Translations under genes and position numbers: made by a program
Assembly (NCBI RefSeq): GCF_000284415.1
Contig: NC_017059.1
Coordinates: forward strand, 477,867-494,688
Length of the DNA: 16,822 bases
From: Pararhodospirillum photometricum DSM 122
GTDB lineage: Bacteria > Pseudomonadota > Alphaproteobacteria > Rhodospirillales > Rhodospirillaceae
Direction of reading: 5' to 3'
The notes under the pieces: generated by a model
What the model was told of the DNA's origin: nothing
The model's input: the letters and a program-made list of their open reading frames with translations, nothing else
Database searches by the model: none
In this document: positions 6,340-13,366 of the stretch, in pieces
How positions within the stretch are numbered: the first letter of the stretch is position 1
How the letters are laid out: each line of letters opens with the position of its first letter

Positions 6340-6677
6340 GACTGCCCCCGCAACTGGGCCACCGCCGCCTCGGGCGTATCGGCCAGGGTGAAGAAGCCGA
6401 TGAAGCCGGTGTGGCTCATGACGTCACGGATGTCCTCGCTCACCCCCACCAGGGCGATGCGGCCTTTTTGGGCCTGGAACTGGCGGTACAAGGTCAAGAG
6501 CATGCGCAAGCCGGCGCTCGACATGTAGTCCACCCGGGCCAAGTCTAAAATCACCTGAGCGAGGGGGGCGACAACGGGCAAGATCTCGGCTTGCAACTCG
6601 GGGGCGGTCTTGCCATCAACGCTGCCCTCAAGGGCAATGACGGTGATCTCCTGGCATTGGGTCACGGCGAGGACCAT
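6336..6677 (-). CDS. STAS-domain anti-anti-sigma protein (first copy)
   Basis: The product is a 113-residue SpoIIAA/RsbV-like STAS domain. The phosphorylation loop reads DYMSSAGLRMLL, with Ser54 in the place of the SpoIIAA/RsbV phosphoserine. ATG 6677 is chosen because an AAGGAG lies about nine bases upstream and the protein then starts with the canonical first strand of the domain; the longer frame upstream would be antisense-like sequence inside the AGE gene. It overlaps glgX by ATGA. The expected partner is the HATPase kinase at the end of the operon. Its mate at 3887-4207 shares the loop but little else, so this is not a recent duplication. Confidence 0.9.
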   Translation of the reverse strand: MVLAVTQCQEITVIALEGSVDGKTAPELQAEILPVVAPLAQVILDLARVDYMSSAGLRMLLTLYRQFQAQKGRIALVGVSEDIRDVMSHTGFIGFFTLADTPEAAVAQLRGQS

Positions 6678-6717
6678 CGTCCTTGTCTCCTTTCTTCCCG
6701 AGGGGGGGGAGAGAAGG

Positions 6718-6740
6718 CTGGGGAGGTGCGACCTCCCCAG
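6718..6740 (-). terminator. Perfect stem-loop between the AGE gene and the first STAS gene
   Basis: CTGGGGAGGT (6718-6727), GCG, ACCTCCCCAG (6731-6740): a perfect 10-bp stem with a 3-nt loop, 24 bases after the AGE stop codon. On the minus strand it is followed by CCTTCTCTCC, only weakly T-rich, so it may terminate part of the transcripts and lower expression of the STAS-glgX-STAS-kinase genes relative to the AGE gene. It is a member of the dispersed palindrome family. Confidence 0.5.
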
Positions 6741-6763
6741 ACCCCTCGTTCCTTGGTGGCCCG

Positions 6764-8599
6764 TTAGTCGAGCCAGTTCACCGGGCTGACCTTGACCTTG
6801 ACCCGCACCGGCCGGTCGGTCTGGGGCAAGGTGACGGTGAGGGCTTGGGCGTCGTAGGCGTCGTAGGGCTGATCGTCGATCAAGCATGCGCTGATGACGA
6901 TGGAGCCCGGGGGCAGGATATCGGGGGCGACCCGCAAGACCCCCCCGAAGGCGCCGGGCTGGGGCTTGAAGTGCAGCCACAGCGGTTCGCGAGCGATCAA
7001 GAGGTTGATGTAGGTGGCCGAGAGCAAGCACAGCTCGGTCGAGTGGTAGCCGCTCATCGAGTGACTGCCCTTGAAGCGCTCGTTGCCCAGCAGATAGGGC
7101 AGGCCGTTCGCAAGCGTATTGAAGTAGACGGCGCCGTCGTCGTGATCGAGGAAGAAGGCATTGTAATAGGCGGCGGCCTCGCGGGCGTGACGGAGATATT
7201 CGTCGTCGCGCAGCACGCCGTGCATGATGAGGTAGCACAAGATGGCCTGCTCTTGCTGCCACCACGCCTTGCGATCGTGCCAGACGAAGCGGTGGTGACG
7301 ACCGGCGGGCTTGGCGACCCGTTCAACCACGTCATACCAACCGCCACGCTGTTGGTCCGAGCCGGCGTTGGGCATCACCTCGGCGATCTTGCGGGCGAAC
7401 TCGACGTACTCCGGCTTGGGCTTGAGCGAGTGCATGCGCATCAGGTTCCAGGCGATCTTCAGGTTATGCCCGACCACCGCGCGGTTTTGCTGCCAGCCCC
7501 AGCCCTGGTCATGGCTCCAGTCCTCGAAGAAACGCTCCTGGACGAAGGGGCTGTTATCGTAATCTGGGAAATAACGAGTAATGGTATCGAAGGTGTATTC
7601 AAGAAAATCGGCATGGGCTTTCTCACCGGTCGCCAGCCATAGGTTGATCAGGTACGCCGGCGCATGGTCACCGACCGAGTTCCAGTTCTTGCGCCCCTGG
7701 TTATGCTGTAAGGACGGGGCCCGGGGATCCAGAGTTACCGGGTCGATGTGGGAGAAGTAGCCGCCGCGTTCCGAGGAATCCTTGTAGTATTTCTCGAACA
7801 GTTCCATCGTATGGTCGATGTCGAAGCGGATCCGGGGATCCCCGGTCAGGCGATAGGTCTGGGTCGGGCCGGCCAGGGCGTAGATCTGCTCGTACATGGG
7901 GATGGCGTCGTAATCGTCGCCAAACTCCGAGGACAGCAGCTTGGTCTCGCGTTCCCCCTCCACCTTGATGCCGTGGTACCAGTAGATCAGGTCTTCGTCC
8001 TGATCGAAGAAGCGCATGTGTTCGCGCAGATACTCGGTTCCCTTTTCGGCGCCTTCCAGGAATTCTTCCCGGCCGGTCAGCATATAGGCCGAGGCAAAGC
8101 CGTAGACCAAGCGCGAAATGGTATCGGTTTCTTGCAGAAAGTCACCTTTCTTGGTCCCGGCGAGGTGCAAGATGGTGCGGTAGTTCTTGTAGTCGATGGG
8201 CTGGCGCGGCCAGTCGAACTGCCATTTCAGGTAAGAATGGGCAATTGACTCGATTTGGCGCAACCACCAGTTCGGTTCCTCGTGGCGGAAGCGCCCCGGG
8301 CCGTCTCCGGGAAAAACGATCCACTGCGCCTCGAACAACAAGACGCCGGCCGGATCGGGATAGAACGTTCCATAAACATACAGCATCTGGCGGTGCAGCG
8401 CGAGTAGCCGGTCCAAGGCCCCGGTCGCGTCCCGATAGTCCTCCTCCAGATTAAAAGTAAAGCGGGCAAAGGTTGTTGGCGTCAGGTGCACCGAAAAGGT
8501 CCGGCCGTCCGAGGTCCGCAGGCCAAACCGACGCTGCGCGCGGTCGTAGTCGGTGACGTACCCGGCAATCGTATCGGAAAAGGTGAAGTCCACACCCAT
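6764..8599 (-). CDS. AGE-family sugar epimerase/isomerase (N-acylglucosamine 2-epimerase-like)
   Basis: ATG 8599 gives 611 residues and has GGAG about ten bases upstream; an in-frame extension to 8647 adds 16 residues without a good site. The central half has the alpha/alpha-barrel signature of the AGE superfamily: SVGDHAPAYLINLWLATGEKA, the catalytic-type histidines in VVGHNLKIAWNLMRMHS, KAWWQQEQAILCYLIMHG and YHSTELCLL. Members epimerise or isomerise free sugars such as GlcNAc, cellobiose, glucose or mannose in the cytoplasm. This one is longer than the usual 400 residues, with an extra beta-rich N-terminal part of about 90 residues and a beta-rich tail. It leads the operon with two STAS proteins, glgX and an anti-sigma kinase. 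From this context it probably acts on glucan breakdown products or has become a regulatory sugar sensor; the true substrate cannot be read from the sequence. Confidence 0.8.
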   Translation of the reverse strand: MGVDFTFSDTIAGYVTDYDRAQRRFGLRTSDGRTFSVHLTPTTFARFTFNLEEDYRDATGALDRLLALHRQMLYVYGTFYPDPAGVLLFEAQWIVFPGDGPGRFRHEEPNWWLRQIESIAHSYLKWQFDWPRQPIDYKNYRTILHLAGTKKGDFLQETDTISRLVYGFASAYMLTGREEFLEGAEKGTEYLREHMRFFDQDEDLIYWYHGIKVEGERETKLLSSEFGDDYDAIPMYEQIYALAGPTQTYRLTGDPRIRFDIDHTMELFEKYYKDSSERGGYFSHIDPVTLDPRAPSLQHNQGRKNWNSVGDHAPAYLINLWLATGEKAHADFLEYTFDTITRYFPDYDNSPFVQERFFEDWSHDQGWGWQQNRAVVGHNLKIAWNLMRMHSLKPKPEYVEFARKIAEVMPNAGSDQQRGGWYDVVERVAKPAGRHHRFVWHDRKAWWQQEQAILCYLIMHGVLRDDEYLRHAREAAAYYNAFFLDHDDGAVYFNTLANGLPYLLGNERFKGSHSMSGYHSTELCLLSATYINLLIAREPLWLHFKPQPGAFGGVLRVAPDILPPGSIVISACLIDDQPYDAYDAQALTVTLPQTDRPVRVKVKVSPVNWLD

Positions 8600-8716
8600 G
8601 GCAATCACTCTCCGCTCGACAGGGCAACACGTCGGGCTGGCGTCCAACCCGTACTTGAATTCTGAAAGAAGATAACAACAGAAGAAATTGTAAGCAATAA
8701 AAAATAAGCCAGAGAA

Positions 8717-8725
8717 ATTATATCA
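8717..8725 (-). promoter_or_regulatory. Candidate extended -10 promoter for the AGE-STAS-glgX operon
   Basis: On the minus strand 8725-8717 reads TGATATAAT, a perfect TATAAT with the extended -10 TG one base before it, inside an AT-rich stretch of about 85 bases in an otherwise GC-rich region. It lies about 120 bp upstream of the AGE start. No matching -35 at 17 bp is obvious; a TTGACT lies only 10 bp upstream of the -10. Extended -10 promoters often lack a good -35. Confidence 0.35.
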
Positions 8726-8792
8726 TAATAAAAGTCAAAAGATTTGGTGCCGGAGCACGTCGTGTTCCAGCGAAGAGCGGGGCTTTTGATTC

Positions 8793-8981
8793 GGGAACAC
8801 GGGGCTGCCGCCCCGGACCCCGCCTGGAGGCTGGCGCCTCCAGACCTCCTCTCTTTTTTATTAATTGATCCATTCTCTCCTCCCCTTCTTTGAAAAGCAC
8901 ACTTTTCAAAGAAGGGAAGGAGAGAATGGATCATAAACAAAGCCTCCAGGTGGGGTCCGGGGCGACAGTCCCCGCGTTCCC
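8793..8981. repeat. Nested inverted repeats (two shells), MITE-like or cruciform-forming
   Basis: Inner shell: arms of 32 bp at 8866-8897 and 8902-8933 match at 31 positions around the 4-nt loop CACA. Outer shell: about 39 bp at 8793-8831 and 8942-8981 are inverted copies with about four mismatches and one extra base. Each outer arm carries the module GGGAAC...GGGGnCTG...CGCCCCGGACCCC, and the left one adds its own hairpin CTGGAGGC/GCCTCCAG (8824-8831, 8836-8843). The two shells do not share a centre (spacers of 34 and 8 bases), so they are separate units that have been assembled together. No transposase is present. Confidence 0.75.
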
Positions 8982-8996
8982 CGTCCCGCCCCCCGC

Positions 8997-9842
<846 letters not shown>

Positions 9843-9878
9843 GGCGGCTCCCACAACGAACCACGGGATACGAGGGGA

Positions 9879-9901
9879 GGAGAAGGGGGGCGCCCTTCTC
9901 C
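9879..9901 (-). terminator. Stem-loop between livK and livF
   Basis: GGAGAAGGG (9879-9887) pairs with CCCTTCTCC (9893-9901) around a 5-nt G-rich loop, about 19 bases after the livK stop. There is no T-run. In binding-protein transporter operons an intercistronic stem-loop after the binding-protein gene often protects that message and raises binding protein over ATPase levels; this role is inferred here. Confidence 0.45.
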
Positions 9902-9919
9902 CCACGCTGAGGAAGAGGC

Positions 9920-11155
9920 TTAGTAGCCCAGCCACTCCGCGCGACGCGGCAAGGTGGTCTCGCCGATCTTTTTGACCGAGACCTTGCCGTCGCTAAACAT
10001 GCCTTGATAGATGAAGGCGGTCATGGTGCCGCGATGATCTTCGGCCGTCCAGGTCGAGGGGATGCACACGCCTTCCAGGCCCTTGGGCACCCAGTTGGCC
10101 TGGGCATACATGCCCTTCTTGATGTTCTCGCCGGTGATACCGCCGTTGGCCTTGGCCCACTCCATGGCCTCCTTCATGTAGAAGGCCGAGCAGACGCCCC
10201 GGATGTAGTGGTGAGTCTGGGGACCGCGCCCGGCGGCGATTTCCTTGACCAACGCCATGCCCGGCACGTCGTCGTTCCAGAAGGCATTGGCGGCGACGAA
10301 GACATAGCCGTCGCCATCGGCGCCCATGGCCTCCAAGGTGGCTTCGTCACCGCCCCAAATGTTGGCCACGAACTTGACGTTGGTGCCGACCGTCTTGCAC
10401 GACTTGACCAGCGACACGGTGGAGGGGCCGAGGTTGGCGACATACACGTAGTTGGCGCCGCTTTCCTTGATGGTCAGGCACTGGGCCTTGAAGTCACCGG
10501 GCTTGAGCGAGACCACCACGGGCGGGATCACGTCGAAGCCGAGTTCGGTGGCGTACTCGGCGCAGGCCTCGCGGGGCGCGTTGGGGTAGGGATGGTTATC
10601 CCCGGCGTGAATGAACTTCGGCCGCCCCTGCCCGCCGCTCGCCTTCCAGTCTTCGGCGGCCCACTGAGCCAGGGCCCGGCAGCCATCCGAGTAGCTGGGG
10701 CCATAAAAAAAGTTGTAGGGCGCCGACTTCTGGGTGCGCGGGCTCTTGCCGGTCGGATCGGTCAGGTGCCCCGAGTAGGAGGCCGACCACACCGGGATCT
10801 TGTCCTTGGCCACAAAGCCGATCAGGGCCTCGGTGTCGCCGGTGCCCCAGCCCTGCATAGCCACCATGTGGTTGCGGCTGACCCACTGCTTGTACTGGCT
10901 AATGGCGCGCGGCACCTCGTAGGCATAGTCCACGCTTTCGACATCGAGCGGCGTGCCGTTGATGCCGCCGTGGGTGTTGAAATACTTGAGCGTGTCGGCC
11001 ACGCCGGCGCCGTAGAGCTTGCCGACAAAGCCGGTGGCCCCGGTAATGTCCATCAGGTGGCCGACAAACACCGGGTTCTCGGCCCGCGCCGAGGTGCTGC
11101 CCAGCGCGAGCGCCATGCCCGCCGCCAACCCCAAAGACGTCAACATCGTCTTCAT
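9920..11155 (-). CDS. livK: ABC transporter periplasmic substrate-binding protein, LivK/Peripla_BP_6 type
   Basis: The product has 411 residues. A Sec signal peptide is clear: MKTMLTSLGLAAGMALALGS followed by TSARA, with cleavage likely before ENPVF. The mature part starts with VGHLMDITGATGFVGKLYGAGVADTLKYFN, the opening of Leu/Ile/Val- and amide-binding type-1 proteins, and has paired cysteines (about DGCRAL, EACAEY, AQCLTI, KSCKT, RGVCSAF, EGVCIP), unusually many for the family and suggesting periplasmic disulfides. ATG 11155 has GGAGG eight bases upstream. The substrate is not predictable; context with an acyl-CoA ligase suggests an organic or aromatic acid, or a fatty acid, rather than leucine. 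It sits between livM and livF. Confidence 0.9.
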   Translation of the reverse strand: MKTMLTSLGLAAGMALALGSTSARAENPVFVGHLMDITGATGFVGKLYGAGVADTLKYFNTHGGINGTPLDVESVDYAYEVPRAISQYKQWVSRNHMVAMQGWGTGDTEALIGFVAKDKIPVWSASYSGHLTDPTGKSPRTQKSAPYNFFYGPSYSDGCRALAQWAAEDWKASGGQGRPKFIHAGDNHPYPNAPREACAEYATELGFDVIPPVVVSLKPGDFKAQCLTIKESGANYVYVANLGPSTVSLVKSCKTVGTNVKFVANIWGGDEATLEAMGADGDGYVFVAANAFWNDDVPGMALVKEIAAGRGPQTHHYIRGVCSAFYMKEAMEWAKANGGITGENIKKGMYAQANWVPKGLEGVCIPSTWTAEDHRGTMTAFIYQGMFSDGKVSVKKIGETTLPRRAEWLGY

Positions 11156-11206
11156 ACGGAAGTCCTCCCACTATGCCGGGGATTTTCCCCCCTGGCGTTT
11201 TTATGC

Positions 11207-11256
11207 CGCCCCGGAAAGGGGCGCGGTGCGGGGACCCGGGATCGGCCCGGATCCCC
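11207..11256 (-). terminator. Two consecutive stem-loops between livM and livK
   Basis: GGGGACCCGGG (11230-11240) pairs with CCCGGATCCCC (11246-11256) with one mismatch and a 5-nt loop. CGCCCC (11207-11212) pairs with GGGGCG (11218-11223) around GGAAA. The pair starts seven bases after the livM stop and ends about 50 bases before livK. The first has no T-run; after the second the minus strand reads GCATAAAAACG. They could reduce read-through or stabilise upstream or downstream messages, allowing livK its own level. Confidence 0.4.
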
Positions 11257-11262
11257 AAAGAC

Positions 11263-12384
11263 TTAATGCGAGAACGGATACAGCGACCAATAGGCCCGGA
11301 TGAGCCGCCAGCGGTGCGCCAGACCATCGGGCTCGAAGATCAAGAACAAGATGATCGCCGCGCCGATGGCCATTTCGCGCAAGAAGGCGAGGCCATTGAC
11401 CAGAAAGGCTTGGTTGCCCCACGACGTGGTGGTAACGAGACTCACGCCGCCGGCCATCACTTCGGGCAGCAGCACCATGAAGATGGTGCCCAGCATGGCG
11501 CCTTTCACGCTGCCCAGGCCGCCAATGATGATCATGCCCAGAAACTGGATGGACAGCAAGATCGTGAAGGCTTCGGCCGACACATACATCAGGTAGTGGG
11601 CATACAAGGCGCCGCCAATACCCGCGTAGAAGGCCGCGATACCAAACGACATCACCCGGTACTTGGTCAGGTTGATGCCCATTACCTCAGCCGAGAGATA
11701 ATGGTCGCGCACGGCAATGAAGGCCCGGCCGTCGCGGGTGCGCATCAGGTTGGAAGCCAGCACAAACAGCACGATGGCCACACTGAGCGCGAACAGGAAG
11801 TACTTTTGGTCGTTATCAAAGGCGATGCCGAACAGCTCGACGGCGTTCGCGGTCGAGCCGGCCGAGCCCCCGGTGAACCAGTCGAGGCGAACGAACAGGT
11901 CCTCGATGATGAACTGGGCTGCCAAGGTGGCAATGGCCAGGTACAAGCCCTTGATGCGCGCCGCCGGGGCGCCAAACAGCAAGCCCACCCCTGCCGTCAT
12001 CACCCCGGCCATCGGAATGGCCAAGATCACCGGCAGGCCCACGGTGTTGTTGAGCCACGCCGAGGAGAACGCTCCCACACCAAAAAAGGCGGCATGGCCC
12101 AGCGAGATCTGGCCAGTGTAGCCCACCAAAATGTTAAGGCCGAGCGCGGCGATGCCATAGTAACAGAACTGGATGCCCAGCGAGAGATTGTAGCTGTCGG
12201 CGAACCAGCCCAGCACCGGGGCGTCGGCAAGGGCGGGCAGCATCAAGGGCAGCCCGACCAGCAGGTACAAGGCCCCAAGAAAGAGCACCATGGCCCAGCG
12301 GGTGGCCCGTGTATCGAACAGCGGGCTGTCGTCGCGGTAGGTGGTGCGGAAGTCTCCGCAGGGACGATAGGAAAAGCTCGCCAT
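11263..12384 (-). CDS. livM: Branched-chain-type ABC transporter permease LivM
   Basis: This 373-residue inner-membrane protein has about ten hydrophobic segments (for example WAMVLFLGALYLLVGLPLML, FLFALSVAIVLFVLASNLM, MAIGAAIILFLIFEP). It carries the LivM hallmarks GLNILVGYTGQISLGHAAFFGVGAF and the EAA-like loop AVRDHYLSAEVMGINLTKYR, where the ATPases dock. ATG 12384 lies nine bases after the livH stop, so the two are probably translationally coupled; the ribosome site is weak (GAGAAC). A hydrophilic N-terminus of about 30 residues precedes the first membrane segment, longer than in simple LivM proteins. Confidence 0.93.
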   Translation of the reverse strand: MASFSYRPCGDFRTTYRDDSPLFDTRATRWAMVLFLGALYLLVGLPLMLPALADAPVLGWFADSYNLSLGIQFCYYGIAALGLNILVGYTGQISLGHAAFFGVGAFSSAWLNNTVGLPVILAIPMAGVMTAGVGLLFGAPAARIKGLYLAIATLAAQFIIEDLFVRLDWFTGGSAGSTANAVELFGIAFDNDQKYFLFALSVAIVLFVLASNLMRTRDGRAFIAVRDHYLSAEVMGINLTKYRVMSFGIAAFYAGIGGALYAHYLMYVSAEAFTILLSIQFLGMIIIGGLGSVKGAMLGTIFMVLLPEVMAGGVSLVTTTSWGNQAFLVNGLAFLREMAIGAAIILFLIFEPDGLAHRWRLIRAYWSLYPFSH

Positions 12385-12393
12385 GTTGCGTTC

Positions 12394-13287
12394 TCACACC
12401 CGCTCGATCGTCTTGGTGCCAAACAAGCCGTAGGGCTTGATCACCAAGATGAGGATCAGCACCCAGAAGGGCACCACGGTCAGCATGTTCCCCCAGTGCA
12501 GGAACTGGCCATCGACAAACTCGGCGCCATTTTCCAGCAACCCGATGATCAGGCCGCCGGCCACCGCCCCCACAATGGAATCGAGACCGCCCAGGATCAC
12601 CGCCGGGAACACCTTGATGCCAATGAAGGACAAGGCCGAGGACACACCGTTGACCATGCCCATGACCACGCCGGCCAAGGCACTGACCATGGCCGAGATG
12701 GCCCAGGCCAGGGCAAACACCCTTTTGACCGAAATGCCCAGCGACTGCGCCACCTGCTGGTTGAAAGCCGTGGCCCGCATGGCCAAGCCATAGCGCGAGA
12801 AGCGGAAGAAGTAATAGAAGCCCACCATGATGAGGATCGAGACCCCAAAGCTCATCAGGTAAGCGGTTTGGACATTAAGGCCCAGGATCGACACCACGTT
12901 GGTCTCGAAAATCGGCGGAAAAGCCTCGGCGCTCTGGCCAAACACCCAGTTGACCAGGGCGCGCATGAAGATCGACAGCCCGATGGTCACCATGATCACC
13001 GAGATGATCGGCTCGCCAATCATGGGGCGCAAGACAACCACCTGAAGGAGGATGCCAAACGCCATCATGAACACCAAGGTGAACAAGAAGCCCAGGATGA
13101 ACGGAAGCTGAAGGTGGATGAGCAAGGACCAACACACCCAGGCCCCAATCAGCAAAAACTCACCCTGAGCGAAATTGACCACCTGCGTGGATTTGTAAAT
13201 CAAGACGAAGCACATCGCGACGACACCATACAAGGTGCCGACAATCAGGCCGTTTAATAAGAGCTGAAACAGAAGTTCCCAGTTCAA
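12394..13287 (-). CDS. livH: Branched-chain-type ABC transporter permease LivH
   Basis: The product has 297 residues if started at TTG 13287, which has AGGGAG about eight bases upstream and begins directly with the first membrane helix (LNWELLFQLLLNGLIVGTLYG). An upstream GTG at 13344 would add 19 polar residues and lies inside an intergenic hairpin, so TTG is preferred. It has about eight hydrophobic segments, the LivH motif STQVVNFAQGEFLLIGA and the docking loop AMRATAFNQQVAQSLGISVKR. With LivM it forms the channel. Confidence 0.93.
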   Translation of the reverse strand: MNWELLFQLLLNGLIVGTLYGVVAMCFVLIYKSTQVVNFAQGEFLLIGAWVCWSLLIHLQLPFILGFLFTLVFMMAFGILLQVVVLRPMIGEPIISVIMVTIGLSIFMRALVNWVFGQSAEAFPPIFETNVVSILGLNVQTAYLMSFGVSILIMVGFYYFFRFSRYGLAMRATAFNQQVAQSLGISVKRVFALAWAISAMVSALAGVVMGMVNGVSSALSFIGIKVFPAVILGGLDSIVGAVAGGLIIGLLENGAEFVDGQFLHWGNMLTVVPFWVLILILVIKPYGLFGTKTIERV

Positions 13288-13320
13288 CGGCGTTTCTCCC
13301 TGGCATCCGGTTATGATTGA

Positions 13321-13366
13321 GGTGCGGGAGCTCGGCTCCCTCACCTTCCCCCGGCGGACCCCGCCG
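13321..13366 (-). terminator. Two stem-loops between the acyl-CoA ligase gene and livH
   Basis: CGGCGG (13352-13357) and CCGCCG (13361-13366) form a hairpin that ends directly at the ligase stop codon. GGTG-C-GGGAGC (13321-13331) pairs with GCTCCC-T-CACC (13335-13345) with one internal mismatch and a TCG loop. Neither is followed by a T-run, so they probably act as intercistronic stabilisers or attenuators, not full terminators, since the transporter genes continue downstream. Confidence 0.4.

Larger units (their letters stand above)
8600..8996. other. 400-bp gene-free region with promoter candidate and repeat cluster
   Basis: No credible gene lies between the livF stop and the AGE start; short frames here only read through palindromes. 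The half near the AGE gene (8660-8745) is AT-rich and holds a promoter candidate. The other half (8793-8981) is a dense cluster of inverted repeats listed separately. A further small palindrome, GGAGCACG-T-CGTGTTCC with one mismatch, lies at about 8752-8768. Confidence 0.6.

Noticed and set aside
6678..7265. N-terminal extension of the first STAS gene
   Set aside because: The added residues are out-of-frame sequence inside the AGE gene; ATG 6677 has a proper ribosome site and starts the STAS fold correctly.
8866..8933. The 32-bp palindrome as a standard intrinsic terminator
   Set aside because: The minus strand continues with ATTAATAAAAAAG and the plus strand with TAAACAAAG, so neither has a T-run after the stem.
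10004..11266. Plus-strand open frame of 420 codons opposite livK
   Set aside because: Antisense to a gene with a clear signal peptide and family motifs.
11173..13257. Plus-strand open frame of 694 codons opposite livM and livH
   Set aside because: It is the mirror of two well-defined permease genes; the His/Gln/Gly/Asp-rich translation has no domain and no ribosome site. Long antisense frames are common in GC-rich DNA.
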